This document shows positions 7,036-15,440 of a stretch of DNA of 64,000 nt, one piece after another (positions within the stretch are counted from its first letter, which is position 1; the number at the start of each line of letters is the position of its first letter). Origin of the DNA: Thiomicrorhabdus sp. Kp2 (lineage in GTDB: Bacteria > Pseudomonadota > Gammaproteobacteria > Thiomicrospirales > Thiomicrospiraceae); contig NZ_ARWI01000001.1 of assembly GCF_000478585.1 (NCBI RefSeq), positions 2,542,001-2,606,000 of the forward strand. Direction: 5' to 3'. Position numbers and translations under genes: made by a program. The notes beneath the pieces are model-generated. The model searched no databases and had not been told where the DNA came from. It saw only the letters and a list, made by a program, of their open reading frames with translations.

Positions 7036-8241
7036 TTATTCAATGACTTCGTAGTCTCCAGACTGAATCAAATCTTCTAGATCCTTAGTTTGCACCTGAT
7101 AGACGGTGGCAATCTTGCCTTGACCATTCACTGCGATTTTGAGCATGCCTTGTTCTGTTTTGACTAAGTACAATACGGTTTTGTTTTTTCTATCCCACAG
7201 TACTTGATGTGGCTGCTGTATTAATTGTGGTAAATCACTCCATTGCTGATAAGTTGGAGAGTTTCCTTGGGCATCGTGACGTTGTGATTTTTTACCTACC
7301 AATAAACGGTCATCCAGTGTCACTAAGCCTTGAGGGGTTTTAAGGTGTTTTGCCATAAAACCTAAAACAGTCGACTGCATGACTGCCACACTGATTGAAC
7401 GGCCTTTTCTGAGATTATCGTCATAGACTTTTTTAAGCCAACTTTGATAGTGCTGCTGACGGATATCTGATTGTAAAGTATGTTTTACCAGGCCTGGTGA
7501 TTTTCGGTAAAGGTGTTCGTCTAGCGATTTAAGTCGAGCTATGCCAGGGTTGTAGTCCCAGCCTGGATCAATACCTTGGGGGACTTGCAACAATTCACCA
7601 GTACGTTCATTAAGCCAATCACGATATTGTATATGTGGGTCTTTACTCACTCCGCCTAAGCGTTCCGCTTCAGCGGCACTGATCTGTCTCACTCGGCACT
7701 TACATCCCCAGCCGTTTGGCGGATAATGTGTTTGCCAAAAAGGGTGGTCGATGGGCAGAATGATTCGACTCCAACTAACGTGCTCGTCTCGGTGGTTTCT
7801 TGATGGCCCTAGTTCATACATCAAATACGGCATAGCCGCTTTGGTTTTTTGAGCACGCTCATATTGCCCAGCGGCACGAGCGGTACGTAGATTGGTTCGA
7901 TAGATAACCTTAAGACGTCGTGGAGACCCCAGTTGCACTTCATAAGTTTCACTTGTTAATGGATCTGTTTTGTCTTGACGACCCCACCAACCCAATTTGA
8001 TGAGCTGTGGTTTAAGTTCTTTTTGAAACTGTGCTAAGGTTTGCCCTTGAGAAATAGCCTGTTGGGTAGCGAGCTTGATGGCTTCCAACACATCAAACTC
8101 AGTCGCCTTGGCAACGGTAAAGGCAATTGCATGCTCTTCTTGCCAAACGTCCTTCCAGTTAAAAGAGGGTTGAATGCCTTTTGATTTAAACCACTTAAGC
8201 GTTTCTTTTGGCAGAGGAGGCTGATTGTATTTAACGGGCAT
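7036..8241 (-). CDS. Phage head morphogenesis protein, Mu gpF-like (gp30)
   Basis: A 401-residue protein of the SPP1 gp7/Mu F minor head family, involved in early head assembly at the portal. Family features are TFEVAKATEFDVLEAIKLA-like N-terminal helices, YRTNLRTARAAGQYERAQK near residue 120, and the Cys-containing PPNGWGCKCRVRQISAAEAE. The ATG at 8241 is preferred over GTG 8250 because AGGTGAC lies just upstream of it. It overlaps the portal gene by 11 bp. One exact ACCAGGCCTGGT copy (7487-7498) is inside, read as Pro-Gly-Leu-Val. Confidence 0.88.
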   Translation of the reverse strand: MPVKYNQPPLPKETLKWFKSKGIQPSFNWKDVWQEEHAIAFTVAKATEFDVLEAIKLATQQAISQGQTLAQFQKELKPQLIKLGWWGRQDKTDPLTSETYEVQLGSPRRLKVIYRTNLRTARAAGQYERAQKTKAAMPYLMYELGPSRNHRDEHVSWSRIILPIDHPFWQTHYPPNGWGCKCRVRQISAAEAERLGGVSKDPHIQYRDWLNERTGELLQVPQGIDPGWDYNPGIARLKSLDEHLYRKSPGLVKHTLQSDIRQQHYQSWLKKVYDDNLRKGRSISVAVMQSTVLGFMAKHLKTPQGLVTLDDRLLVGKKSQRHDAQGNSPTYQQWSDLPQLIQQPHQVLWDRKNKTVLYLVKTEQGMLKIAVNGQGKIATVYQVQTKDLEDLIQSGDYEVIE

Positions 8242-9814
8242 TACTGTCACCTAAACCACGTGCTTTAAAGGTTTGCTCTGCCAGTTTTATAATCAATTCA
8301 CTGCTTTCGATACTTTCAACCAGGCCTGGTAACTTTTGTAAAAAGTCTTCCAAGCTAACAGAGGCTGTCAATGCTTGCTCAATGGGATTGATCACCGCTT
8401 GAATTTGCGGTTGCCAATCTTGCATGGCTTCTTTTTCTAAATCATCTAGATCATCTAAGTCATCGACTTCAGCTGTTTGCTGAGCATTAATCGCCTTATC
8501 CTGTGTGTGGCAAGATGGACATTGGCAGGCCTGGTGGTTTAATGCACTTTGCTGCGGTAAGGCATCCGCTTTACCTAAAATCTCATCATCTTCTGCTGGG
8601 TCTGGCAGGCCAATCTTGTCACGCACGACTGACGCAGATACTTTAAGTCCTAAAGGTACCAGCTCTTTTAAGGCGTTGACCATCGCTTCGATATTTTCAG
8701 CTTCTGGAAGACTCCAAACGACTTTAGGGTAGTCGCCTTGTACACCAAAGTTAAGGTCAATAAACGGTTTGATTAAATCGCGATTAATGGTGCTTTCAAG
8801 CTGATTTAAATCTGACTCAAGGATATCGATGCGGACATCATTATGTACATTGGCTTGTGCTTGAGAACTGCCATCATCGGTTGTCATGGTTTGCCCAAGC
8901 ACCGCTTTGGAGATTTGTTTATCCAGATATTTTGCTAAGCGTTCAAAGGTATCGTTAGAGCCAGACTTTCTGCCGTCAACAAAATCGATATTCATGCTTT
9001 CAGGAATGACTGCAGCGGCATCGGTTCCAATATTGGCCACGGCATTAATTAGGGTTCTTATGTCATTTTCAGTCGCATTGTTGCCATGCTTACCAATGCG
9101 GATTGGCATACCATAAACTTCAGCAAACGCCATCCAGTCCGTAAGAGTGTATTGCTTACACATATAGGTAGCCGCAGCTAAACGTGCTAAACCTCCACGA
9201 GCTGGAATCCCTGATTTTAAGCGTGGAATATGTACCACAAACTTATAGGCTGGAAGCGATATGCCATTTAATAAGTCTTGCTCATCACGTAGCCTTAAGG
9301 TATGAGCATCATCTCTAGAAAACTGAAAGTGGCGAGGGTCACGCCACTTGTATTCTCGTGGTGTCCATACTGAACCGCGGTTCCAAAGAATTTCCGATAC
9401 GGCATAGCCTTTTCCCAAAGCATCTACACAATCCTGTACCAGTCGTGCAAAGCTTTCATGTTTAACTAAGCGGCGAACGGCATCAGCTATCTTGATAGAT
9501 TGGGCATCATCAGCGGCAGACTCTACTGCTGGTTTAACCCCTTCAATGGCTCGCTTACGGGTACCCAGTACAGAGCCGTAATGTGGCTCACGCTCTTCCA
9601 TCTCTTCTGCTAATGTTAAGTAGTCGTAGTTATCACCCTGGTTGGCCGACTCCAATACTTGAGCTAAACGCTCTGGTGTTAATCCACCTGCAATGGTATC
9701 GGTATTCCAAACTTGACGAACCCCTGTCATAGACGGTCTGGCTACTTCATCCGTTAAGGATTTTACTTTAATGGGTTCGCCGCGATAATCGACGATATTG
9801 GAGACTCTTTCCAT
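8231..9814 (-). CDS. Phage portal protein, Mu gp29-like (DUF935)
   Basis: The 527-residue protein is a DUF935 portal subunit, forming the ring through which DNA enters the head. Characteristic pieces are LQVLESANQGD-like, LTLAEEMEEREPHYGSVLGT, KRAIEGVKP, DALGKGYAVSEILW, FRDPRHFQFSRD-type sequence and the EVYGMPIRIGKHGNNATEND segment. Length is normal. A short Cys cluster (CQCPSCHT, about residue 430) is extra. It follows the terminase by 12 bp. An exact ACCAGGCCTGGT lies at 8319-8330 (Pro-Gly-Leu-Val). Confidence 0.92.
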   Translation of the reverse strand: MERVSNIVDYRGEPIKVKSLTDEVARPSMTGVRQVWNTDTIAGGLTPERLAQVLESANQGDNYDYLTLAEEMEEREPHYGSVLGTRKRAIEGVKPAVESAADDAQSIKIADAVRRLVKHESFARLVQDCVDALGKGYAVSEILWNRGSVWTPREYKWRDPRHFQFSRDDAHTLRLRDEQDLLNGISLPAYKFVVHIPRLKSGIPARGGLARLAAATYMCKQYTLTDWMAFAEVYGMPIRIGKHGNNATENDIRTLINAVANIGTDAAAVIPESMNIDFVDGRKSGSNDTFERLAKYLDKQISKAVLGQTMTTDDGSSQAQANVHNDVRIDILESDLNQLESTINRDLIKPFIDLNFGVQGDYPKVVWSLPEAENIEAMVNALKELVPLGLKVSASVVRDKIGLPDPAEDDEILGKADALPQQSALNHQACQCPSCHTQDKAINAQQTAEVDDLDDLDDLEKEAMQDWQPQIQAVINPIEQALTASVSLEDFLQKLPGLVESIESSELIIKLAEQTFKARGLGDSNAR

Positions 9815-9826
9815 TGTTTTATGTCC

Positions 9827-11380
9827 TTACATCATGCCACGGCTAAAGCCAGCGGTAGTGCGAATTGATCGGTTAATACGGTCATGATCTTGTCCAATAT
9901 TTCCTTTAGGTACTGAATGGTAACCGTAGACCTGAACTTCCATTTGACTGGCAAAGTAGGCCAAACAAATAGCAATAGCTGAATCGCCATGTCGGCCAGC
10001 AGAGGTTTGTCCTTCAGGGATACGAGGAATGCCTCGTACCATTTGTATAGCACGAAAGTCATTGAGCACATCGGCATCACGAGGAATGTTTAGCGTATCG
10101 TCCTCAAGTGCGGCTTTCATTTTTGGCATGTTTTCTAGGTACCACTTCTCGGATAACATGACTTCTTGTATGCGACCACTGCCGTATTTGTATTTAGCCT
10201 GTTCGGCTAAATATTGCCCATTACCTCTAGCATCTAAGGCTCCGCCTGTCATACGCGGTAAACGGTCACCAATGTAGAATAAAATTTGTTCCTGATTTCG
10301 GAACGGTACGTTTTTTAACTCCACTAAAAATGGGATGCTGCGCTTTAACTGCTGATTAATCAGCATGGGTGCGATTACCGTCATATCTCCTGAGCGTGCA
10401 AAATCCTCCCCAAAAGCGTGTAATGTTTTGGCATCCAACTTCGCCAGCTCGGGTCTTAGGTGTTTTTCACACCAGTCGGTAATTTCCGCCTCTCGCAAAT
10501 GTTCTGGCCAACTATTAAACTCGGCAGTTCCTTCAAACCGAAAAATAGGGGCATCCACCATTCGGGCTTCAAGCAAGGCTCTATTTAGATAAACACCGCC
10601 ACCTTGTTTAGGCACGCAGTAGTACTCTTCCATGGCATCTTCTTGAGTTGCGGTATCTTTAATCAGGTTCGCTTTCCATTCGTCTTCAGCAGTCTGACTC
10701 CATTCCAAACCACGAATCTGACAGATGCGTTTATAAAGGCCTTGCTCACAGGCATCGTCAATGGTCAAGCGGTGCACGGAGTAACGTTTTTTGCCTGCAC
10801 GAGAGTCTTGAATGATTTCGTTAAATAGATTGTCTACACCATTGTGTGTGGAGATTAAGCGTACCTTTGCACCCCACATTGTTAAAGCTAAAGCGGCTTT
10901 AAGCACTTCGGCAAGTCGGTCATGAAAGGCTGATTCATCAATGGTCACATTACCTTGGCGACCACGCATATTGGATGGATTGGAAGACAGAGCCTGGATT
11001 TTGTAACCCGATGCAAAGCGAATATTAAAAGTCAGAATGTCTTTATCTTCATCCTCAAGAATCTCCTCTTCAATTTCACCAGCGGCTTTATTGAAATGTT
11101 TGGCCCACATAGCACAAGCTTGAATAAACTCTATTGCCATGTCTTTACCTGACCCAACGTAGAAGTGGTCGGTACCGCCTGCTGTTTTTTCGGCACTGGC
11201 AGAGAGAACAGCATCAGCCGCTTCTGCCCAAGTTAACCCTGTACGACGTGATTTTTCTGCTATTTTGAGTGGAGAATCATCAGCTATCCAAGCCTTTTGA
11301 TAGGACAAGAGAACGGAATCGGCATCATATTCTTTACCGTGTTTCGCATAAAACGCATCTTGTTTAGACATAAGTGGCAT
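9827..11380 (-). CDS. Terminase large subunit, Mu gp28-like
   Basis: A 517-residue packaging ATPase/nuclease. The N-terminal ATPase half has IAEKSRRTGLTWAEA as adenine/Walker A region and GNVTIDESAFHDRL as Walker B, followed by VRLISTHNGVDN (coupling motif). The C-terminal half contains FGEDFARSGDMTVIAP, the acidic strand expected for an RNase H-like nuclease, and a GRHGDSAIAICLA motif. Length agrees with Mu gp28. Start overlaps the gp27-like stop by 1 bp. It uses the packaging ATP cycle to fill heads with phage DNA plus flanking host DNA. Confidence 0.93.
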   Translation of the reverse strand: MPLMSKQDAFYAKHGKEYDADSVLLSYQKAWIADDSPLKIAEKSRRTGLTWAEAADAVLSASAEKTAGGTDHFYVGSGKDMAIEFIQACAMWAKHFNKAAGEIEEEILEDEDKDILTFNIRFASGYKIQALSSNPSNMRGRQGNVTIDESAFHDRLAEVLKAALALTMWGAKVRLISTHNGVDNLFNEIIQDSRAGKKRYSVHRLTIDDACEQGLYKRICQIRGLEWSQTAEDEWKANLIKDTATQEDAMEEYYCVPKQGGGVYLNRALLEARMVDAPIFRFEGTAEFNSWPEHLREAEITDWCEKHLRPELAKLDAKTLHAFGEDFARSGDMTVIAPMLINQQLKRSIPFLVELKNVPFRNQEQILFYIGDRLPRMTGGALDARGNGQYLAEQAKYKYGSGRIQEVMLSEKWYLENMPKMKAALEDDTLNIPRDADVLNDFRAIQMVRGIPRIPEGQTSAGRHGDSAIAICLAYFASQMEVQVYGYHSVPKGNIGQDHDRINRSIRTTAGFSRGMM

Positions 11381-11943
11381 TAGTTTGCTATCCCTAAAAT
11401 ATCTCGCTTAATCGTGTCAACAGTCGCTTTGCTCATACCTTGCCTAGTCATAGACTGTACAGCAGCTTCTGCGGCTTCTTTAGCTGCAATACGCTTAATT
11501 TCTTGTTCACGCTTAGAGTTGATAGCGGCGGCGTTTTCAAGCTGCTGCATAGAAAGCGATAGGTTTTTAATCATTTTGGCGAGTTCGGGTGCCATGTCTG
11601 GGTCAATGGTTTCGCCTTGCATTTTGAGCGTAATGTCAAACACCATCGTGCGTATCATCTCGTTTACCAGCTTGCCAACTTCACCTGACTGATCTTCACC
11701 AAAACGGTCAATGTACATTTTGGCGACTTCGCGTGATTCACGTAATTTTTGCCCGACACGCTCCATTTTTTGAGCATAGCGATTGACGGCACTTTTGGAG
11801 ACAACCTCATGACCAAGCGACTCCAGTACGGTATTAATCTTGGCGGTGGCTTCTAACTGAGAGATACGTGGATCACGAAGCAGGGTTTGCAACTTATCAA
11901 GAATCTCTTGTGGCATTTGCTCAATGGTTGAGGTACGTCCCAT
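11380..11943 (-). CDS. Mu gp27-like protein (DUF3486), probable small terminase
   Basis: The 187-residue protein starts MGRTSTIEQMPQEILDKLQT and continues with a helix-turn-helix-like region (LEATAKINTVLESLGHEVVS, KSAVNRYAQKMERVGQKLRE) and a long helical C-terminus. This is the DUF3486/gp27 family next to the large terminase, and the DNA-binding N-terminus suggests the small terminase role. A 4-residue basic end is absent; the protein closes with DILGIAN. Confidence 0.88.
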   Translation of the reverse strand: MGRTSTIEQMPQEILDKLQTLLRDPRISQLEATAKINTVLESLGHEVVSKSAVNRYAQKMERVGQKLRESREVAKMYIDRFGEDQSGEVGKLVNEMIRTMVFDITLKMQGETIDPDMAPELAKMIKNLSLSMQQLENAAAINSKREQEIKRIAAKEAAEAAVQSMTRQGMSKATVDTIKRDILGIAN

Positions 11944-11944
11944 A

Positions 11945-12091
11945 TCAGGCTCCTAGAAACGTATAAAAGTCGATGCCAAGCAATAGACCGTAACCAAATC
12001 CAAAACCAAACAATAAGCCCAGAGAAATTATGTAGGCAATGCTGAGAATGACTTCTCCAACAAGCTTGGCTTCTCTTTTTAATCTATTCAT
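11945..12091 (-). CDS. Small membrane protein, 48 residues
   Basis: An ATG at 12091 behind AAGGAATAAGTC opens a 48-codon frame ending at 11945, one base before the gp27-like start. The product MNRLKREAKLVGEVILSIAY has a basic N-terminus and continues with one long Gly/Leu-rich membrane stretch. It is placed in the lysis/packaging junction, so a holin accessory role is conceivable. No family is recognised, and the call rests on ribosome site, tight spacing and composition. Confidence 0.55.
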   Translation of the reverse strand: MNRLKREAKLVGEVILSIAYIISLGLLFGFGFGYGLLLGIDFYTFLGA

Positions 12092-12104
12092 GACTTATTC
12101 CTTC

Positions 12105-12287
12105 TTATAAAACGGTTATGGCTACGGCAATAATGACACCCAGTGAAAAGATCACGCCGCCTGCGATAAAGTAATGCTCGATGTTGGTCATTAAGCTGTC
12201 GCATTCACGGGCTTGTTTGCGCCTCTCATAGCATTGTTTATTTAGACGCTGACGAGCAAGGCGGCGTTGTGCGGCTTTACTCATCAT
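12105..12287 (-). CDS. Small membrane protein, 60 residues
   Basis: This product has a strongly basic N-terminal half (QRRLARQRLNKQCYERRKQA) and a single C-terminal membrane segment (FIAGGVIFSLGVIIAVAITV). It overlaps the gp26-like stop by 1 bp and so is translated with that operon. The layout (cytoplasmic basic head and one membrane span) resembles small lysis-module proteins, but I recognise no family. Confidence 0.6.
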   Translation of the reverse strand: MMSKAAQRRLARQRLNKQCYERRKQARECDSLMTNIEHYFIAGGVIFSLGVIIAVAITVL

Positions 12288-12577
12288 TAAAGCCCTTTGC
12301 GTGCAATGCCAGGCATGCTTGATGCACCCGTAGCTATATCCAGCCCACGATGGGTTAATTTGGCTACGGTAAAGCCGCCAAAACTATCAAGCGTGACTAG
12401 GCCTTGTTCTTCTAGCCAGGCTAGTTCGGCTAATAGTTTGTCGGTTGATAGAGCTTGACCCGCCATAAACAGGTTTTGCTTAATCAACACATTGTTTTGA
12501 GCATAATCATTTTCTTGTTCTAATTGCTCTAAGATTAGGCGGCGGACGTGTTCTATTACATGGTCTTTAAAGCTCAT
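12287..12577 (-). CDS. Mu gp26-like winged-helix protein
   Basis: A 96-residue protein in the Mu gp26 position. It consists of helices (HVRRLILEQLEQENDYAQNN, TDKLLAELAWLEEQGLV) followed by a beta wing and TKAKLTHRG-type ending (VAKLTHRGLDIATG), a winged-helix pattern described for this group (VpaChn25-type phage proteins). It overlaps the DUF2730 gene by 4 bp. Function in the phage is not established. Confidence 0.75.
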   Translation of the reverse strand: MSFKDHVIEHVRRLILEQLEQENDYAQNNVLIKQNLFMAGQALSTDKLLAELAWLEEQGLVTLDSFGGFTVAKLTHRGLDIATGASSMPGIARKGL

Positions 12578-12963
12578 CGTTGCTTTCCCTCTTTCATCAA
12601 ATACTCTTGGATTATGGTTAGGTTTTTATCCATACCGCTTAAACGGCCGTTGACTTCACTAAACCCATCGGATACGCGGTTAATCTTTTCATGCACTTGT
12701 TTAAAGTCTTCATGAGTAGGCATGTGTTTATTACGCTCTTCAACCCGTTCTAGGCGTTTATCATGGTCGGATATATGCTGTTGTACGTGTTGTTCAAGCT
12801 TATCGATACGGTTGTCGGTATGCTTTTCAAGTTTGTCAATACGCGTGGTATTGACTCGGCTGCGACTGGTTAAAAAGATATAAGCGGCTAATACAACGGT
12901 GCCAACAAAGTTAGCAACGGCAATCCAGAACTTCCAAAACTCGTAATCGATAGGTGACATCAC
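12574..12963 (-). CDS. Mu gp25-like protein (DUF2730)
   Basis: The 129-residue protein has one N-terminal membrane segment (FWIAVANFVGTVVLAAYIFL, about residues 11-30) followed by a long coiled coil with heptad repeats (RIDKLEKHTDNRIDKLEQHV). This is the DUF2730/gp25 pattern and may act as a spanin-like or holin-partner component, which is inference. It sits between the probable holin and gp26. Confidence 0.8.
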   Translation of the reverse strand: MMSPIDYEFWKFWIAVANFVGTVVLAAYIFLTSRSRVNTTRIDKLEKHTDNRIDKLEQHVQQHISDHDKRLERVEERNKHMPTHEDFKQVHEKINRVSDGFSEVNGRLSGMDKNLTIIQEYLMKEGKQR

Positions 12964-13517
12964 TAACCTCGCTTAACAGGGCGTGAGCCAAACCACCAGG
13001 TAACGGAAGTGGTAGCGAGAAAAATAATGGCGTTAATCACTTCTTTAAGCAGGTATTGGGCGTTGGCTGTACCTATCATTTGCCCTGTGATTTGCATAAG
13101 CTGGTAGGCAATCAAGGCCATTAATACCGCAAAATAAAGCGTGAGTGTGGGACGCATGAGTCCGCGAATGGCATCTACAAACCCACCGCCATAAGTGGCT
13201 TTGTCATTGCTGTAACTGGTTTGACGTAGGTTCAGTTCTGCAAGCTCTACATCGCCCGCTATTTGGCTTTCTGTGGTGAGGCGGTTTTGATTAGCAATAG
13301 CAATATCACGATTAGCCTGGGCTTCAACTTGTTTCATGTGCAGGTCATGTTCAAGCTGCATCTCTTCACGATCTGCTTGTCGCATGGCGAGTTCAAAAGT
13401 ACGTTTGGCCTCTTCAGCTTTGTGGTCTGCCCACATTTTTATGCCTGTGCCAAATAGGCCTAATAATCCGCCTGATGCGGCTGAACCTACCGCACCTAAA
13501 ATTGTGGTGATGTCCAT
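12963..13517 (-). CDS. Probable holin-type membrane protein
   Basis: The start at 13517 (MDITTILGAVGSAASGGLLG) is used, overlapping the preceding stop by 1 bp; the longer frame upstream lies within the preceding gene. The 184-residue product has an N-terminal Gly/Ala-rich segment, a charged coiled-coil middle (about 30-95), and two C-terminal membrane segments (TLYFAVLMALIAYQLMQI and VINAIIFLATTSVTWWFGS). This resembles the three-span holin family used for cell lysis. Position beside a lysis-type gene supports this, but no biochemical motif decides it. Confidence 0.62.
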   Translation of the reverse strand: MDITTILGAVGSAASGGLLGLFGTGIKMWADHKAEEAKRTFELAMRQADREEMQLEHDLHMKQVEAQANRDIAIANQNRLTTESQIAGDVELAELNLRQTSYSNDKATYGGGFVDAIRGLMRPTLTLYFAVLMALIAYQLMQITGQMIGTANAQYLLKEVINAIIFLATTSVTWWFGSRPVKRG

Positions 13518-13954
13518 TAGATAACCTCCAAATAAAAGTCTTGTCGTTGTGTGATTTGATGAATTTTGCGAACAGCAGCACGACTTGCCAGGCCTGCCAT
13601 TTGACCGTTTAAAATGCCCATGCGTAAAGCAGGCAGCTGACAACCCCAGCTATCGGATTTAAAGCCTTTGAGTTTGTCGCCAGCAAAGTTACCAGGGTGT
13701 TGCAAAATGCCTCCTCGCCCTGGAACACGGGTAACGTGGTACACGTCTTTGTATTTACCGCTAGCAGAACGAGCCATGTACTTGACTAGATAGAGACCTG
13801 GCAGGATGCGGCTAATATTGGTTTGATTGTTGCGTTCGGGCAACTCCAACATAAAGCAGACTTTCTTGTTCTGGTAGACAAGTACGCCTGGCGTGCCTTG
13901 GTCAGATGAGCCTGCACGGTAGAGCTGGAGTGTTTTTAATTGATTCGCTTTCAT
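13517..13954 (-). CDS. DUF5675 protein, probable lysis gene
   Basis: A 145-residue protein of the DUF5675 type: LYRAGSSDQGTPGVLVYQN, MLELPERNNQTNISRILPG, GLYLVKYMAR and CQLPALRMGI are characteristic, with the conserved GGILQHPGNFAGDKLKG segment. These proteins often occupy the endolysin position in phages and have an L,D-transpeptidase-like look, though activity is unproven. No other lysozyme-like gene is visible in the window. A regulatory dyad lies 36 bp upstream of its start, making it the first gene of a late transcript. Confidence 0.72.
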   Translation of the reverse strand: MKANQLKTLQLYRAGSSDQGTPGVLVYQNKKVCFMLELPERNNQTNISRILPGLYLVKYMARSASGKYKDVYHVTRVPGRGGILQHPGNFAGDKLKGFKSDSWGCQLPALRMGILNGQMAGLASRAAVRKIHQITQRQDFYLEVI

Positions 13955-13989
13955 GCCTCTAGGATAGAGGTTTGTCAGAATTGGCTGGA

Positions 13990-14005
13990 TATCAAGCGGT
14001 TGATA
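13990..14005 (-). promoter_or_regulatory. Dyad upstream of lysis-type operon (late control site, copy 2)
   Basis: TATCAA-GCGG-TTGATA lies 36 bp before the DUF5675 start and shares GGATATCAAG, TTGATAAGTTTTT and spacing with the copy at 5702. It probably marks a Mor-activated late promoter. No clean -10/-35 pair can be read, as expected for activator-dependent promoters. Confidence 0.5.
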
Positions 14006-14030
14006 AGTTTTTGAGGATGGAAGATAGAGG

Positions 14031-14096
14031 TTACAACTCTTACAACTGCTACAACCCTTATAATTTAAGGGAGTTGTAAGAGTTGTAGGAGTTGTA
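14031..14096. repeat. Inverted array of 9-bp repeats (iteron-like)
   Basis: Three tandem units related to TTACAACTC read one way (14031-14057) and three related GAGTTGTAA units read the other way (14070-14096), with TTATAATTTAA between. The two arms pair imperfectly. The array ends right at the stop codon of the AAA ATPase. It may be an mRNA hairpin or a protein-binding array; there is no T-run on the minus strand, so a simple terminator is unlikely. Confidence 0.6.
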
Positions 14097-14988
14097 TTAA
14101 TTAATCAATTGGTAGCTAATTACGCCTTTCTCTTTTTTGCTTACCCAGTAAATGGTTTCATACTGATCTAGTCTGTCACGGGCGGTTTTGTCGTCTTTTT
14201 TGTAACCACAACTCTCAAGTAGTTCAGTTTTATTGAGGCCTGGTTGTTTGTTTAAAGCGTTTTTAACCTCGTTAATAAAAGACTGTTCTTCAGAGCTAAT
14301 TCTTGCCGTGGTTATATCGATTGGCAGAAGGCTTAAGTCGTTTACTTTAACAGAAATGGCGGTGTCGACAATGGAGGCACGCTCTTTCTTTACGGTTAGT
14401 ACCCAGCGGATTTCTCCCTCTGGTGAATCGATTTTTGTTAACTGATACATGTTGTCGATAGAGTTACGAATATTGTTTGAGCCTTGGTAGTTGCGGCCGT
14501 CTTTGTTTGAGTGGTGCAATACGATGATGGTGGCTCCCGCTTCACGGATGTTTTTTAACTTGTCTCCAATACGCATAGCGGCATTGTCATTATTGACATC
14601 CCCAAAGTCTCGCAAGCTATCTAGCACAAACAGGGTGTTTTTATAGCGGTCTGCTACCGCCATATTTTCAAGTTCTTCTAGCATAGCAAGGGGGTTGCAA
14701 TTCGGTTTTTGAGCGGTGTGAGTAGTGCAGGTTTGAGCAGGCCTGGATAAGCTTTTGTTCTATGCCGCGTTCTTTAAGTACATTCATTGGGTTGTCGTAG
14801 TCTAGGTAGGCGACTGTCATGCCTTGTTGTGCGGCGTATTTAGCTAATGCCATCGCTAACCAACTTTTACCCATGCCGCCGTCGGCATAGATCATGGTAA
14901 TTAAATGCTTGGGGATAAAGCCTTCAATTAAAAACTCAGTTTTTTGATTAAAGTCTGATGGGGTTAGCGGGTTTAAAAAATGAAACAT
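14097..14988 (-). pseudogene. RepA/RecA-like AAA ATPase, frameshifted
   Basis: The first frame (14988 to about 14690) carries Walker A, YADGGMGKSWLAMALAKYAA; the second (14684-14097) carries Walker B, NTLFVLDSLRDFGD, the sensor IVLHHSNKDGRNYQGS, and a C-terminal winged-helix region. A run of five G (14690-14694, five C on the coding strand) separates them: removing one base joins ELQ to PLAMLEELENMAV smoothly. The whole would be an AAA_25/RepA-type ATPase of about 296 residues. It may be a mutation, a sequencing error in the homopolymer, or programmed slippage. It sits downstream of mor. Confidence 0.75.
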
Positions 14989-14996
14989 GTTATATC

Positions 14997-15440
14997 CTAA
15001 AGTGGTAATTTTCTTTGTCTGAGTTTGTATTGTTTGGCTACGATGTCATAAATGGCCGCTACGCTTAAGTCATACTCTTCAGCCAACTCGTCTTGATTGC
15101 GGCCATTAAACTTTTTGAAAATCTCTAGATTACGCAGCGAACGGGTGAGCGATTTACCTTTTGGCATATAAAAAGGTCTGCCGCCAAAGTGTTTGGCAAT
15201 CATTGTCGTGACGCCATCGGCATGTTTGTGTGCCGCGGCATTTTCGACCTTAAGAGTTTCTTTAAAGTAGTGTTCAATAACATCATGAAATTCAGCTAAA
15301 CGCTCTGGCCACTTCTGATTTGGGCAATCCGTCAGGTTGTCGAGTTTTTGATACTCTTCAAATACCTGTTCACTAGATGCGTCTACTTGACCACCAAACA
15401 GATCGTTTTGCTGATCACTGGTATCCATTGGGTCACTCAT
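14997..15440 (-). CDS. mor: Mor/C-family transcription activator
   Basis: A 147-residue protein whose C-terminal half matches the Mu Mor family: HADGVTTMIAKHFGGRPFYM, PKGKSLTRSLRNLEIFKKFN, GRNQDELAEEYDLSVAAIYD. The last part is a helix-turn-helix. Mor activates the middle/late promoter of Mu by binding a dyad next to the promoter. Here only one Mor/C gene is seen, so it may drive the late operons directly, through the dyads at 13990 and 5702. It overlaps the preceding gene by 4 bp (ATGA). Confidence 0.88.
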   Translation of the reverse strand: MSDPMDTSDQQNDLFGGQVDASSEQVFEEYQKLDNLTDCPNQKWPERLAEFHDVIEHYFKETLKVENAAAHKHADGVTTMIAKHFGGRPFYMPKGKSLTRSLRNLEIFKKFNGRNQDELAEEYDLSVAAIYDIVAKQYKLRQRKLPL

